DNA of 6,337 nucleotides from JANYIP01 sp031394045 (lineage in GTDB: Bacteria; Actinomycetota; Actinomycetes; Prado026), in assembly GCA_031394045.1 (NCBI GenBank), contig JANMWN010000219.1, positions 1-6,337 of the forward strand, read 5' to 3'. Shown piece after piece: positions 5,655-6,337 of the stretch. The position numbers were made by a program, and so were the translations under genes. Each line of letters opens with the position of its first letter. Positions within the stretch are counted from its first letter, which is position 1. The notes beneath the pieces were generated by a model that saw only the letters and a list, made by a program, of their open reading frames with translations, was not told the origin of the DNA and did not search any database.

Positions 5655-6337
5655 ATGCCGACACCCCGGACCGAAAACTCCAGCCCCGGGTCCGGCCTGC
5701 CCGCAGACCCCCCGGCGGTGTCGGCTGCGTCGGACCTGCCGGTCGCTCCTGTCGCTGACTTCTTCGAGGGCATCGACGACTACACCGGTCCGGCCGAACC
5801 CGACACGCGTACGTTCCCGCGGCACCTGGTCACCGCCGTCCTCGTGGCGCACAACGGCGCCCGGTGGCTGCCCAAGACCCTGACGGCGTTGCGACGGCTG
5901 ACCCGGCAGCCACAGCTGGTGATCGCTGTGGACACCGGCTCGCACGATGCGACCTCGTTGCTGCTGGCCAAGGCACTCGGCGCCTCCGCGGTCGTGACGA
6001 TGCCCCGCGACACCGGCTTCGGTGCCGCCGTCCACCACGTCGTCGATGCCGGGAAGAACGCACCGGGCCTGCCCTCGGAGACCGGCGCCGACGGGCCGGC
6101 CGTCGAGTGGCTCTGGTTGCTGCACGACGACTCCGCCCCGGACCCCGAGGCGCTACGTCAGCTGCTCGTGGCCGTCGACGCGAGTCCGTCCATCGCCATC
6201 GCCGGGCCCAAGGTCCGTGGCTGGGCCGACCCGTCCCAGCTGGTCGAGGTCGGCGTGACGATCGGTGCGGGCGGCCGGCGCGAGACCGGGCTCGAGCGGC
6301 ACGAGCTCGACCAGGGCCAGCACGACGGGCGCAGCGA
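5655..6337 (+). CDS. Family 2 (GT-A fold) glycosyltransferase, N-terminal part, truncated by window edge
   Basis: The visible 227 codons begin with a Pro/Ser/Asp-rich, probably disordered stretch (1-55), then a GT2 nucleotide-sugar-binding core: HLVTAVLVAHNGARWLPKTLTAL (57-79), LVIAVDTGSHDAT (88-100), PRDTGFGAAVHHVV (117-130), WLWLLHDDSAPDPEAL (152-167) and IAGPKVRGW (182-190). HDDS (157-160) occupies the place of the metal-binding DxD-type motif, so the active site looks intact. Such enzymes typically transfer sugars to cell-envelope polysaccharide or lipid carriers; the acceptor cannot be inferred here. Large actinobacterial members continue with membrane segments, which would lie beyond the window. 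ATG 5655 is chosen because it precedes the conserved core and no in-frame ATG or GTG lies upstream within the spacer. No Shine-Dalgarno site is visible; TAGGGT at 5593-5598 is a weak -10 candidate. The gene is 85 bases downstream of whiB2 on the same strand. Confidence 0.9.
   Translation, partial: MPTPRTENSSPGSGLPADPPAVSAASDLPVAPVADFFEGIDDYTGPAEPDTRTFPRHLVTAVLVAHNGARWLPKTLTALRRLTRQPQLVIAVDTGSHDATSLLLAKALGASAVVTMPRDTGFGAAVHHVVDAGKNAPGLPSETGADGPAVEWLWLLHDDSAPDPEALRQLLVAVDASPSIAIAGPKVRGWADPSQLVEVGVTIGAGGRRETGLERHELDQGQHDGRS

Noticed and set aside
5592..6125. A minus-strand frame opposite the glycosyltransferase start
   Set aside because: The plus-strand frame carries clear GT2 motifs, and this one has none.

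Overview
This window is very GC-rich and reads as chromosome from a high-GC actinobacterium. The gene content is ordinary actinobacterial core: enzymes for the deazaflavin cofactor F420, a WhiB-family iron-sulfur regulator and a family 2 glycosyltransferase. GTG starts, genes lacking Shine-Dalgarno sites and strong G/C bias at third codon positions fit that reading. Nocardioidaceae or a close relative is my best guess, but I cannot fix the genus from sequence alone. I see no mobile element, CRISPR array, tRNA or rRNA.

Layout. On the minus strand, cofD (698-1684) runs into cofE (start at 701, running off the left edge), with a GTGA stop/start overlap. A 60-bp divergent intergenic region separates cofD from a plus-strand series. 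The series begins with a class I SAM-dependent methyltransferase of unknown substrate (1745-2596), then fbiC, the fused CofG/CofH FO synthase (2618-5170), then a WhiB2/WhmD-type regulator (5315-5569, or from 5219 in a longer form). It ends with the 5' part of a GT2 glycosyltransferase (5655 to the right edge).

How the genes work together. FbiC builds the deazaflavin chromophore FO from tyrosine and 5-amino-6-ribitylaminouracil. CofD transfers a phospholactyl- or phosphoenolpyruvyl-type group from a guanylylated donor onto FO. CofE then adds the glutamate tail. The guanylyltransferase that makes the donor (CofC/FbiD) is not in the window. The methyltransferase has no known step in this pathway, yet it sits between cofD and fbiC. 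It also shares with fbiC an identical start-proximal layout: a TACGCT hexamer exactly six bases before the start codon, the hallmark of a leaderless actinobacterial transcript.

The most interesting signals are the unassigned methyltransferase in an F420 locus, the matched leaderless promoters, and the whiB2 5' region. The latter combines a good promoter ending at one in-frame ATG, a short inverted repeat over its -10 box, and a second in-frame ATG 96 bases downstream with a strong Shine-Dalgarno. No wholly new system is evident.
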